A DNA stretch of 64,000 bases. Origin: Caballeronia sp. SEWSISQ10-4 2. Lineage in GTDB: Bacteria > Pseudomonadota > Gammaproteobacteria > Burkholderiales > Burkholderiaceae. The notes under the pieces are model-generated. The model searched no databases. It was not told the DNA's origin and saw only the letters and a list, made by a program, of their open reading frames with translations. The DNA lies in NCBI RefSeq assembly GCF_030464885.1, contig NZ_JALPRJ010000050.1:1-64000 (forward strand). The letters are read 5' to 3'. Of this stretch, positions 15,948-23,080 are shown in pieces. Positions within the stretch are counted from its first letter, which is position 1. Every line of letters starts with the position of its first letter. The position numbers and the translations under genes were made by a program.

Positions 15948-17120
15948 TTATCCAATTGGTAAAAGTCCGTTCTTTTCAAGGCACTTAAAATATTCCATCA
16001 TTTCGAGCATCGCTTCATTGTATTTTCGCGGATCCTGTATGAGCCGCGCCACGCGACGAACATCCAATATCTCTTTGGTCATTGCGGTCCGCCACTTCCC
16101 ATCTTGAAGTAGGGTCTCAATCATATCGCGGTATACATAGCTTGACGCGCCTTGCTGACCATTGCTGGACGTTTTCCCATGGTCCTTCGGGTCCATCTGT
16201 ATGGCAGGTCCGTCATTTCGTGCAAGTGGGCTCACATCGTCCGCCGGTATATGGTGCGAGTCGTTCCCATCATTTACCGGCTTACTCGTCTTGCTGTGCG
16301 CGCCCCCTCGGTATGGCCCCTTGCCAGATCCTTGCTTCAAATGATCGCACGGGCCGCCTTTTACCTTGCCGCCATCCTTGCCTTTTGGCGGCTTCGCAGC
16401 CTCGCCGGCATCTTTCTCCGCAGCGTGTTCCGCCTGCTTCGCTTCCTGCTCCGCGATCTGCTTCGCTTCTTGTTCTGCTAGGTGCTTCGCTTCCTGCTCG
16501 GCAAGCTGTTTGGCCTCCGCCTTGGCGGCCTGTTCGGCAGCATCCTTGGCCGCAAGTTTGACCGCGCCCTTGACGCCAAACTCAGCAACCTTGCCGGCTG
16601 TACCGGCTATTGGCACCAGATCGAGCGCTGCTGCGCCTCCGGATATCGCCGCCTGCGCGAAATCGCCTTCGGCTGAATACACAAGCGCATTCGCCCCATC
16701 GAAGACCGCGCCGACCTCAGGAATCGCGCCAAGTACATCCAGTCCCCCATGTACCCAGGCACCGGCTGAGGCCCACCAGCCGGCTTCTTTTGCGGTCTCG
16801 GCCACGACCGGTGGATTGGCCGCCGCGGCAGACACCTTCGACATCGCAACCTCGCCCTGGAGGCGGCCCAGCGTGTTGCCATTCTTGGGTGCTGACGCGA
16901 CAAGCGGATAGGGAGGCAACCGGTTGAACTCTGGATGCCCAGTGAGCCACGCGTCATATTCTTGAGGTGTCAGGTCCTGGCTGACGAGATCCTCCGAGCC
17001 TGCACTCGGCCACGTCGTCAGCGAAGCGCCATTTCCCGTTCCAAACTGAACAGCCGCGCCCGAGCCGTCCGGCAGAGCCTGTCGATAAGCGACGACGGCG
17101 ACCTCACTAATCTGTTCCAT
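15948..17120 (-). CDS. Type VI polymorphic effector with putative HNH-type C-terminal nuclease
   Basis: A 390-residue multidomain toxin. Residues 1-110 are an unrecognised N-terminus. Residues 117-170 are a pre-toxin region (DVLGAIPEVGAVFDGANAL, VYSAEGDFAQAAISGGAAAL) of the kind common before toxin tips. About 190-245 is an Ala/Glu/Lys helix made of an eight-residue unit (KQLAEQEA, KHLAEQEA, KQIAEQEA), and then a Lys/Gly linker. The last 123 residues carry RGGAHSKTSKPVNDGNDSHH, IPADDVSPLARNDGPAIQMD and DHGKTSS. These clustered His/Asp residues resemble the HNH/Endo VII toxin superfamily, so DNA cleavage in the target cell is proposed but not shown. It is preceded directly by the PAAR-like gene and followed by three immunity candidates. 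Confidence 0.75.
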   Translation of the reverse strand: MEQISEVAVVAYRQALPDGSGAAVQFGTGNGASLTTWPSAGSEDLVSQDLTPQEYDAWLTGHPEFNRLPPYPLVASAPKNGNTLGRLQGEVAMSKVSAAAANPPVVAETAKEAGWWASAGAWVHGGLDVLGAIPEVGAVFDGANALVYSAEGDFAQAAISGGAAALDLVPIAGTAGKVAEFGVKGAVKLAAKDAAEQAAKAEAKQLAEQEAKHLAEQEAKQIAEQEAKQAEHAAEKDAGEAAKPPKGKDGGKVKGGPCDHLKQGSGKGPYRGGAHSKTSKPVNDGNDSHHIPADDVSPLARNDGPAIQMDPKDHGKTSSNGQQGASSYVYRDMIETLLQDGKWRTAMTKEILDVRRVARLIQDPRKYNEAMLEMMEYFKCLEKNGLLPIG

Positions 17121-17477
17121 TTACTCCCCGTTCATCCAGAACATGTCGCCGTGCCTCACGACATATTTGCCCTGCACGCGAACGGTGCTGCTTTTCTCTT
17201 GGGGCCAGCACTTCGCACCGACTGTATTGCTTTTCACTCCATTGGCCTTGCCGGCGGCATCACCCTGGGTCGCCGGCGCATAACTCGCATCGAACACGAC
17301 AACCGGTTTTCCGTTGACGCGCACGTTGGTCGAGGTTTGGGCGCTCGCGCCAAGGTCAGAGGTCACCGGGTATGGGACGGGCGGGGTGCTGCTGCCGATC
17401 GGAGTCTTGCAGACGTCTGGCATCATCGAGACGATCTTCCAATTGCCGTCCTGTCGCGCAATCACATTACTGGCCAC
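17121..17477 (-). CDS. DUF4150 PAAR-like T6SS tip protein
   Basis: A 118-residue protein of the DUF4150 (PAAR-like) family. It contains IVSMMPDVCKTPIGSSTPPV and PYPVTSDLGAS, the latter being the typical PYPxxxxxxxA segment. It then has VNGKPVVVFDASY, GDAAGKANGVKSNTVGAKC and a final VRVQGKYVVRHGDMFWMNG. PAAR-like proteins cap the VgrG spike and carry effectors to the target cell. Here the effector is a separate gene whose start directly abuts the stop. It overlaps the DUF2169 gene by 16 bases, showing a tightly coupled operon. Confidence 0.88.
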   Translation of the reverse strand: MASNVIARQDGNWKIVSMMPDVCKTPIGSSTPPVPYPVTSDLGASAQTSTNVRVNGKPVVVFDASYAPATQGDAAGKANGVKSNTVGAKCWPQEKSSTVRVQGKYVVRHGDMFWMNGE

Positions 17478-18763
17478 GACTCCTCCTTCTGGTCAGCTGA
17501 CCGCGACACGTCAAACCGCAGTGCGGGTGCCGTCGGGTCTGTTTCAAAGCGCGCTTCGCACACCCTGACTGCGGGGTTCGCAGGAAATACCGCCCGCCAC
17601 GTCAGCGACACCGTCATCTCTTCGGTGTCGATCAGCACGGTGTCAAGCCGGGTCGTGATCGGAGCGACCGCGCCGGTTTCGAACCTGAGTGCCGTGATCG
17701 CACGATGCCCTGGCATACACGCACGCAGAAAACCCGAGGCGCTATCCTCCGGACGCGCGAGGTTGGCCAACTCGAAACTGAACCCCGAACTCGGCCATGC
17801 GATCTGCTGATCATCGGGAGCCGCATTCCAGTATCGGAAGTCGAAGTTTTTGGGCAGATAGGGCCAGCCGTGTTCCAGCCACGATGCATCGTACGTGCCG
17901 GCACGCGCCAGCCTCGGACTCCAGGCCCGGCCCACGGGACCGAGCCCGACAGGGATCGCGCCATAGCGCGTCGCGACTTCAGTCATTTGTGTCGCGTCAA
18001 GGTTCGTAGCTTTGTGGTCTGCGATGTCAAGCGTTGTAACGGGAGCACTCCACGCTTCGATCTGGCATGCCCGGATCTCCCGAACGCGGCGTTCAGTTGA
18101 CGGCGGTTTCAGCACGTCGCTTGTGTGTTCGACATCGGGCCGGGAACTCAGCGACAGATACCGTTTCTCCAGCCAACCCGCACCGAGTGGATTGGCAAAA
18201 CATACTTCGTTGAGCAACGGTGAGGCATCCACATCGGATGGCTCCGATCGCGTTGATGCCGCAACGAGACTCGAGCCGCCGAACGCGTACTCCCAACGTA
18301 CCGGCACACATGTCGCCGGCTCTGGCTCACCTAATCGCCACCCGCGCCATCCCTTGCGAAAGCTGCGCGGGCCACACACCCGCAGCGCCTTGTCCACCAC
18401 GACCGTCTCTCCATCCAATACACGCAACCGTGCTGCCCACGACGTTGCTGCTTGAGCCGCTGGCGCGTAAGACGTCGCGCGGACCAGCACGTCGCATTTG
18501 GGTTTGAACGGAGCAAGGTCGCTCTCAACCTTGACGCTACTTCGGCCTTCTTCGTCTTCGTATTCGTCGCTCATTGCGATCGGCAACGCCGCATCACCCT
18601 CGAGCAGGACACAATCGTGGGTCAGTCCGTTGTTACTATCGAATGCGGATCGCCTGACGAGGCGATAACCCACGCGCATCACAGCGACGTGAAACTCATT
18701 GCCCCCAACGTCGACTGCACTGAACGCCATGGCGTACAACGGTGTCAGATTGCGGAATTCCAT
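17462..18763 (-). CDS. DUF2169 T6SS effector adaptor/chaperone
   Basis: A 433-residue soluble protein of the DUF2169 family. Family features are the opening MEFRNLTPLYAMAFSAVDVG, RSFRKGWRGWRLGEPEPATC, PVRWEYAFGG, the FANPLGAGW element and the SPRLARAGTYDASWLEHGWP-YLPKNFDFRYWNAAPDDQQ stretch in the last third. In Agrobacterium a DUF2169 protein stabilises a DUF4150-type effector and loads it on VgrG. The same gene order here (vgrG, DUF2169, DUF4150, toxin) supports that role. The gene ends inside the PAAR-like gene and starts 11 bases after vgrG ends. Confidence 0.88.
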   Translation of the reverse strand: MEFRNLTPLYAMAFSAVDVGGNEFHVAVMRVGYRLVRRSAFDSNNGLTHDCVLLEGDAALPIAMSDEYEDEEGRSSVKVESDLAPFKPKCDVLVRATSYAPAAQAATSWAARLRVLDGETVVVDKALRVCGPRSFRKGWRGWRLGEPEPATCVPVRWEYAFGGSSLVAASTRSEPSDVDASPLLNEVCFANPLGAGWLEKRYLSLSSRPDVEHTSDVLKPPSTERRVREIRACQIEAWSAPVTTLDIADHKATNLDATQMTEVATRYGAIPVGLGPVGRAWSPRLARAGTYDASWLEHGWPYLPKNFDFRYWNAAPDDQQIAWPSSGFSFELANLARPEDSASGFLRACMPGHRAITALRFETGAVAPITTRLDTVLIDTEEMTVSLTWRAVFPANPAVRVCEARFETDPTAPALRFDVSRSADQKEESWPVM

Positions 18764-18774
18764 CGAGATGTCGC

Positions 18775-20871
18775 TTAGTTGACGTCAACGGACTGACCGT
18801 CGATCTGCACTGACTCTGATCCGGCAATATTGATGTTCGCCCCGAGAATGGAAATGTTGCCATTGCTCTCCATAACGATCCGCGATTTGCCAACCGTGAT
18901 CTCCAGGCGATCCCCTGCCTTGATCGTCCACGTCTTCCCAACAAGGGTATTTTTCGACAAGCCGACCTCCTCGGCGCTGGCCAGACCGACTGCAGAATTC
19001 ATCGCACCTGCAACCGTCACCGTGTAGGCTCCGCCTACCGTGAGCGCCTTTGCGAGCCCCACAGTCTCGGTCGACGTCAGCGCGACCACGAGGTTTTCCA
19101 TCCCGCTGATGGTCTCATTGCGATTGCCGCCGACCGAAAGCGTCTCATTGCTACCAACCTGCTCGGTGCGGTTCACGCCGACCGTGATCGTCTCGTTGTT
19201 GCCGACCGCTTCCGTACGGTCGTGATTCACCTGAACGGTCTCGTCATGATCGATGGTTTTGACGCGGTCATTGCCGACGGTGTGAGACTCGTTGTTCTCC
19301 ACCTCAATGCGCTGATCCTTCTCCGCATGAATCCAGACCTCTTCCTGTCCGCGCTTGTCCTCAAAGCGAATCGCATTGGCATTGGCCGCCGTTGCTCCCT
19401 TACTCGAACGGGTCAGAAAGCCGCTTTGGGTCGCATTAGCGGGTAGCGCCCACGGCGGCATGTTCTGCGCGTTGTACACGCGCGAGGTGATGAGCGGCCT
19501 GTCCGGATTTCCATCGAGGAATGAAACAACCACCTCGTCTCCGATGCGCGGAATCTGGACTGCACCGAATCCTCCACCCGCCCAAGGCTGACCCACACGC
19601 ACCCAGCACGAACTGCGATGATCCCTCTGGCCGAGCCGATCCCAGTGAAACTGCACCTTCACGCGACCCAGGTTGTCCGTGTAGATCTCTTCACCTTTGG
19701 GGCCAACCACGATGGCAGTCTGTGGCCCGGGAATGCTGGGTCTGACGACCGACAATGCGGGCCTGAACGGAATTTTCTTGCGGATACACGTGAAACTGTT
19801 TGAATAGGTCGCGGCCTGATCGTGCGACTGGTAATTGTTCGCGCCGTGATGATCGACGGACAGTAGCAGGAACTGCCGATCCTGCTCACTGCCGCTGCCA
19901 TGATCGTAATGATCTGTTAACTCGAAATACCGGCCGGCACTCAGTGTGCGGCAGTTGCTTGCGCCACTGAACAGCTTGCCGTTCGCCTCCAGAGCCTCGA
20001 GGCGAAAGCGCGCCAGCTCCTCTCCTCGATCAGTCGAATCGAATCCGTGCAGCCCGACATAGTCGTAGACTTCGTATCGGTCGACGTTACCCTGGTCGGT
20101 CTTCGTGTCGCCCGACACCAGGCGACGCGCGCCAGGTGCTTTGTAATCGAAGGTCTTCATGCTGATGCTGCCCGACTCGAGCTGCCGTTGCGCGCTCCAC
20201 GAAGTGACGACCGCTTCATCATCAAGCGTTTCGGTGGTCGCGTACGGTAGCGAACTCTGGCCATCGATGGCTTTCGCATTTTGCGAACCATCTGTAACGA
20301 TTAACTTGTGTCCGTCCTTCGTGTGCTCGAAGTAGAAGAACAGGCCTTCCTGCTCGAGTATTCGCAAAACGAAGTTCAGGTCGCTTTCCCGATACTGCGT
20401 GCAATAGCTGTAGGGTTTCAGATTCTTCTGGAGGCGAAACTCGTACGACGCCAGCTTCGAATATTGGGAGAAGACCTTGGAGACAATATCTTCCGCTGTC
20501 ATATCCTGAAAAATCCGCGAATCGATCCGGCGAGAAAGCATCCAGATCCAGGGCTGTACTGTCGCTCGGTAAATCGCCAGGCCGCCGTCAGTGCCGATAT
20601 GTGAAAACTGCGTGACATAGCCATTAAAATAGCGCGTAGTGCCAGTCGTGAGTTCTAGTTCAACCGTCACCGATTGCCCGATCATCTGTTTTAGCTCGAT
20701 CGTCGCATTCTGCGAAACAAGCCCCACTGTGACCCGGAAGAGTTGTGACAACCCTTCTGAGCAATGGAAATCGCCAACCAGCAGTTGTGATTGACCGGAC
20801 AATGGTGTGGTGATACTAAACAGACGGCTGTTCTGCAGGCTCAAAACGCCCGCGATATCCGAGAGTTGCAT
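18775..20871 (-). CDS. vgrG: Type VI spike protein VgrG (TssI)
   Basis: A 698-residue VgrG forming the trimeric spike of the T6SS. The gp27-like head spans about residues 10-400 (SITTPLSGQSQLLVGDFHCS, YCTQYRESDLNFVLRILEQE, GLFFYFEH). A gp5 OB-fold follows with KVQFHWDRLGQRDHRSSCWV-RVGQPWAGGGFGAVQIPRIG. After that comes a beta-helix of repeating VGxNET/VGxNRT units and a C-terminal DUF2345-like TIKAGDRLEITVGKSRIVME strand set. No extra toxin domain is fused, so delivery depends on the PAAR-like gene downstream. ATG at 20871 is chosen for the GGGGAAAGG ribosome site; the frame runs open to 21144 through repeat-bearing promoter DNA. Confidence 0.95.
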   Translation of the reverse strand: MQLSDIAGVLSLQNSRLFSITTPLSGQSQLLVGDFHCSEGLSQLFRVTVGLVSQNATIELKQMIGQSVTVELELTTGTTRYFNGYVTQFSHIGTDGGLAIYRATVQPWIWMLSRRIDSRIFQDMTAEDIVSKVFSQYSKLASYEFRLQKNLKPYSYCTQYRESDLNFVLRILEQEGLFFYFEHTKDGHKLIVTDGSQNAKAIDGQSSLPYATTETLDDEAVVTSWSAQRQLESGSISMKTFDYKAPGARRLVSGDTKTDQGNVDRYEVYDYVGLHGFDSTDRGEELARFRLEALEANGKLFSGASNCRTLSAGRYFELTDHYDHGSGSEQDRQFLLLSVDHHGANNYQSHDQAATYSNSFTCIRKKIPFRPALSVVRPSIPGPQTAIVVGPKGEEIYTDNLGRVKVQFHWDRLGQRDHRSSCWVRVGQPWAGGGFGAVQIPRIGDEVVVSFLDGNPDRPLITSRVYNAQNMPPWALPANATQSGFLTRSSKGATAANANAIRFEDKRGQEEVWIHAEKDQRIEVENNESHTVGNDRVKTIDHDETVQVNHDRTEAVGNNETITVGVNRTEQVGSNETLSVGGNRNETISGMENLVVALTSTETVGLAKALTVGGAYTVTVAGAMNSAVGLASAEEVGLSKNTLVGKTWTIKAGDRLEITVGKSRIVMESNGNISILGANINIAGSESVQIDGQSVDVN

Positions 20872-21208
20872 GCCTTTCCCCGAAGTCGGCGATACAATGC
20901 GGATAATAGCGCGATTTGTCTGAAAAATGCACCGGTGCGCAGTCTCGGGCTGCCCCACGAAAATATGGATTGCCGTTGCATGGATTAACTGTTGCTCGTT
21001 GCATGGATTAACTGTTGCTAATGAGCGTCCCGTTTCGGAAGCAAGAATGCCGAAGCGCATTGAGCGCAATGGGTTGGTAATTTCCACGTTTTCAGAAATA
21101 TGACGCTTCGGTTTATGCGAATGAATCCAGCCCTCGGAGGGCACACGGACGTTAATACCGGCGACGGATTATATTGGCGCGGGCATCAGAAACGAAGAGC
21201 GGCAACAC
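20872..21208. other. Divergent promoter region of the T6SS island
   Basis: These 337 bases separate vgrG from the divergent hairpin-protein gene. The region should hold both promoters and contains the 23-bp tandem repeat listed next. It is more AT-rich than its surroundings, and I see no conserved ORF on either strand. Confidence 0.5.
20975..21019. repeat. Tandem direct repeat, 23-bp period, in the vgrG promoter region
   Basis: GTTGCATGGATTAACTGTTG, followed by CT, occurs at 20975-20996 and again, identically, at 20998-21019. The copies lie about 105-150 bases upstream of the vgrG start. They could be paired regulator sites or a replication slip. Confidence 0.75.
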
Positions 21209-22261
21209 ATGAACAATTCACCGTTTTACGCATGCACAGCGGAAGACCCGTACGGGTACGGCCCTTCGCCGGGACTGCTTGGGCCGGGTCAATCGCCCGA
21301 CCCCAGTCTTTCGCTTTTTCGCCGTGATATCGGGGTCATCCGGGTGCCTCTAGGCGGGAGCTATGCGACCGACAACCTGACCGCTGCGCAGTACATTGTG
21401 CAGCGCCTGAAGTCGAACCCGGACCTGTCGGCCAGCGAACGTATCCAACTGGTGCTGTGGCTGCGCGAGGCACTGAATGCAATGCGCTCGGCGTCAAGCC
21501 GGGCCAGTCAGTCAGAAGTCGGGAAAGTCTATCAGCAGGCGAGAAGCATCCCGGGCGTCGGCGAAGTGATCGATGTCAGCGTAGCGCCGGGTAGTTTGCC
21601 AGCTACGCTGGCAGCGGGCTCGGCGACGCTCCATGCGGTCGCGTCCCGAGCACCCGTATCCGGCATGCTGGATCTGCCTCCTGATTTGCAAAAGCGGCTG
21701 CTGCAATGGGCGAACAAGGGCGGCAACCAGGGCATCAAGTCTGCTCGCAAGAATTTCGGTGACGTTCTCAAGATCACCAAAGTCGACGGCAAGTTCGTCT
21801 TCGAGATCCCGGCAAGCGAAACCGCGAAGTCGTTCGTCATTCGAGGACAGGCCGCGGAGCGCGTCATCCGCATTCCGGCTTACCGGCAACTGGCGCAGGA
21901 CGCGCTCGAGTCGAAAACGTGGATGAACATGGAGGGTTATGGGTCAACCAGACTCGGCGGCATACTCACCGGGGCAAAAGGAACCGCTGCGCTGTCTTTC
22001 GGGCCGCAGATGGTTCTGGATGCAATTGACTCCCACAGTTTCGGTCAATGGCTAAGCCTTGAGGCTCACAATCAACCGGCCAACCTGGCCGCCTGGGGTG
22101 TTAGCTTCGTCGTGGCCGCCGTTCTGGGAAGTGCATCCGCCGTCGTGGTCGTACCGTTAGCTCTAGGCGCGGGAGTCGTCGTGGCGCTGTTTGTGAACCA
22201 CGAGGGCGTGGGCAACTGGATCGGCGATCACGTCGACGCCTGGCGTGGGTACCGGCCATGA
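21209..22261 (+). CDS. Putative pore-forming T6SS effector with C-terminal hydrophobic hairpin
   Basis: A 350-residue protein in no family I recognise. The N-terminal 45 residues are Pro/Gly-rich (GYGPSPGLLGPGQSPDPSLS). The middle contains amphipathic helical stretches (ASERIQLVLWLREALNAMRS; LPPDLQKRLLQWANKGGNQG) and a VIRIPAYRQLAQDALESKTW segment. Close to the C-terminus, two hydrophobic runs (LAAWGVSFVVAAVLG and SAVVVVPLALGAGVVVALF, about 291-328) are joined by a short turn, as in the membrane-inserting hairpin of pore-forming colicins. Its position opposite vgrG and its ATGA overlap with a polytopic membrane protein suggest an inner-membrane pore effector. This is inference; no signature motif proves it. 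Confidence 0.55.
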   Translation: MNNSPFYACTAEDPYGYGPSPGLLGPGQSPDPSLSLFRRDIGVIRVPLGGSYATDNLTAAQYIVQRLKSNPDLSASERIQLVLWLREALNAMRSASSRASQSEVGKVYQQARSIPGVGEVIDVSVAPGSLPATLAAGSATLHAVASRAPVSGMLDLPPDLQKRLLQWANKGGNQGIKSARKNFGDVLKITKVDGKFVFEIPASETAKSFVIRGQAAERVIRIPAYRQLAQDALESKTWMNMEGYGSTRLGGILTGAKGTAALSFGPQMVLDAIDSHSFGQWLSLEAHNQPANLAAWGVSFVVAAVLGSASAVVVVPLALGAGVVVALFVNHEGVGNWIGDHVDAWRGYRP

Positions 22262-23073
22262 TTTCCACCAGATCGGTAAGCCTCGACTTGAAGCAAATCT
22301 TCGCCGTACCCGTTCTCTGGGCGATCACCGCCGCTATGGTGACGTTTATGTACCCAATCCTGGGCGTGCCCTCGCTCGGGATGTGTGTCGCATGCCTGTA
22401 TTGGGCTATCAGGGCCGCATTTTTTAACAAGCGATATACGTATCATCTTGGCGGCTTGCTGCTTTTCGGCGTTGGCGCTGGCATTGTCTTTTTGCTCATT
22501 GGCGGCATCATGCTGTCCGAGGTCTTCTTTCATGTCCCCAAGACAAGCAGTTACCTTGCCGCGCCCGCCGGACTGCTCTATCTCGCCGCGTGTTACAGCA
22601 TCTTTTACTTTCGCGAGCGTCGCACAACGTGGCAGGATTTCCAGGTAACGCGCGCAAACCGGTATCTGAGCGTCGCCGGTGGCAAGGTTGTCTGGCTCGA
22701 CAAGGGCCGAAGTACCACGCCAGTTCTGCTTGCGCTAGCCATTGGCGGGGCGATAGCGCTGGTGACGATCGCCGGTGCATTTTTTGGCAAAGAGCATGCG
22801 CAAGGAGCTCTGGTAGCGCTCGCCGTGGTAGGACTGCCAATTCTGACGCTCAGCTATGGCATGCGCGTCATCATCGGGCTGACCGAGCTTCGTAAGCTGG
22901 AGAAGGCTACTGGTACGCAGTTTCCATTGCATGACCTGGAAGAAGTGCAACAGGCCCGCGCTGGAAACTGGATTGGGCGGCTGATCAATCCCGAACTGCG
23001 CGCAATCTACAGGACCGCTACCCAGAACCGCACAACAGCGGCAACGCGCGCCGCTTCTCATACGCGCAAGTGA
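22258..23073 (+). CDS. Six-helix inner-membrane protein, putative immunity protein
   Basis: A 271-residue polytopic protein whose ATG overlaps the upstream stop (ATGA). About six membrane segments are visible: VLWAITAAMVTFMYPILGV, MCVACLYWAIRAAFF, LLLFGVGAGIVFLLIGGIML, LAAPAGLLYLAACYSIFYF, VLLALAIGGAIALVTIAGAF and LVALAVVGLPILTLSYGM. A charged cytoplasmic tail follows (RKLEKATGTQFPLHDLEE). Immunity proteins against pore-forming colicins are also polytopic inner-membrane proteins. Strict coupling to the hairpin protein therefore supports a toxin-antidote pair. I recognise no named family. Confidence 0.6.
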   Translation: MISTRSVSLDLKQIFAVPVLWAITAAMVTFMYPILGVPSLGMCVACLYWAIRAAFFNKRYTYHLGGLLLFGVGAGIVFLLIGGIMLSEVFFHVPKTSSYLAAPAGLLYLAACYSIFYFRERRTTWQDFQVTRANRYLSVAGGKVVWLDKGRSTTPVLLALAIGGAIALVTIAGAFFGKEHAQGALVALAVVGLPILTLSYGMRVIIGLTELRKLEKATGTQFPLHDLEEVQQARAGNWIGRLINPELRAIYRTATQNRTTAATRAASHTRK

Positions 23074-23080
23074 CCGATCG

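Noticed and set aside
16400..16530. CRISPR-like short repeats on reading the DNA
   Set aside because: The periodicity is 24 bases within a coding frame (eight residues, K-x-LAEQEA) without spacers, so it is a coding repeat.
16366..16911. Ala/Ser/Cys-rich 181-residue plus-strand frame
   Set aside because: It mirrors the repetitive Ala/Glu/Lys helix of the effector on the minus strand; the repeats alone create the long frame.
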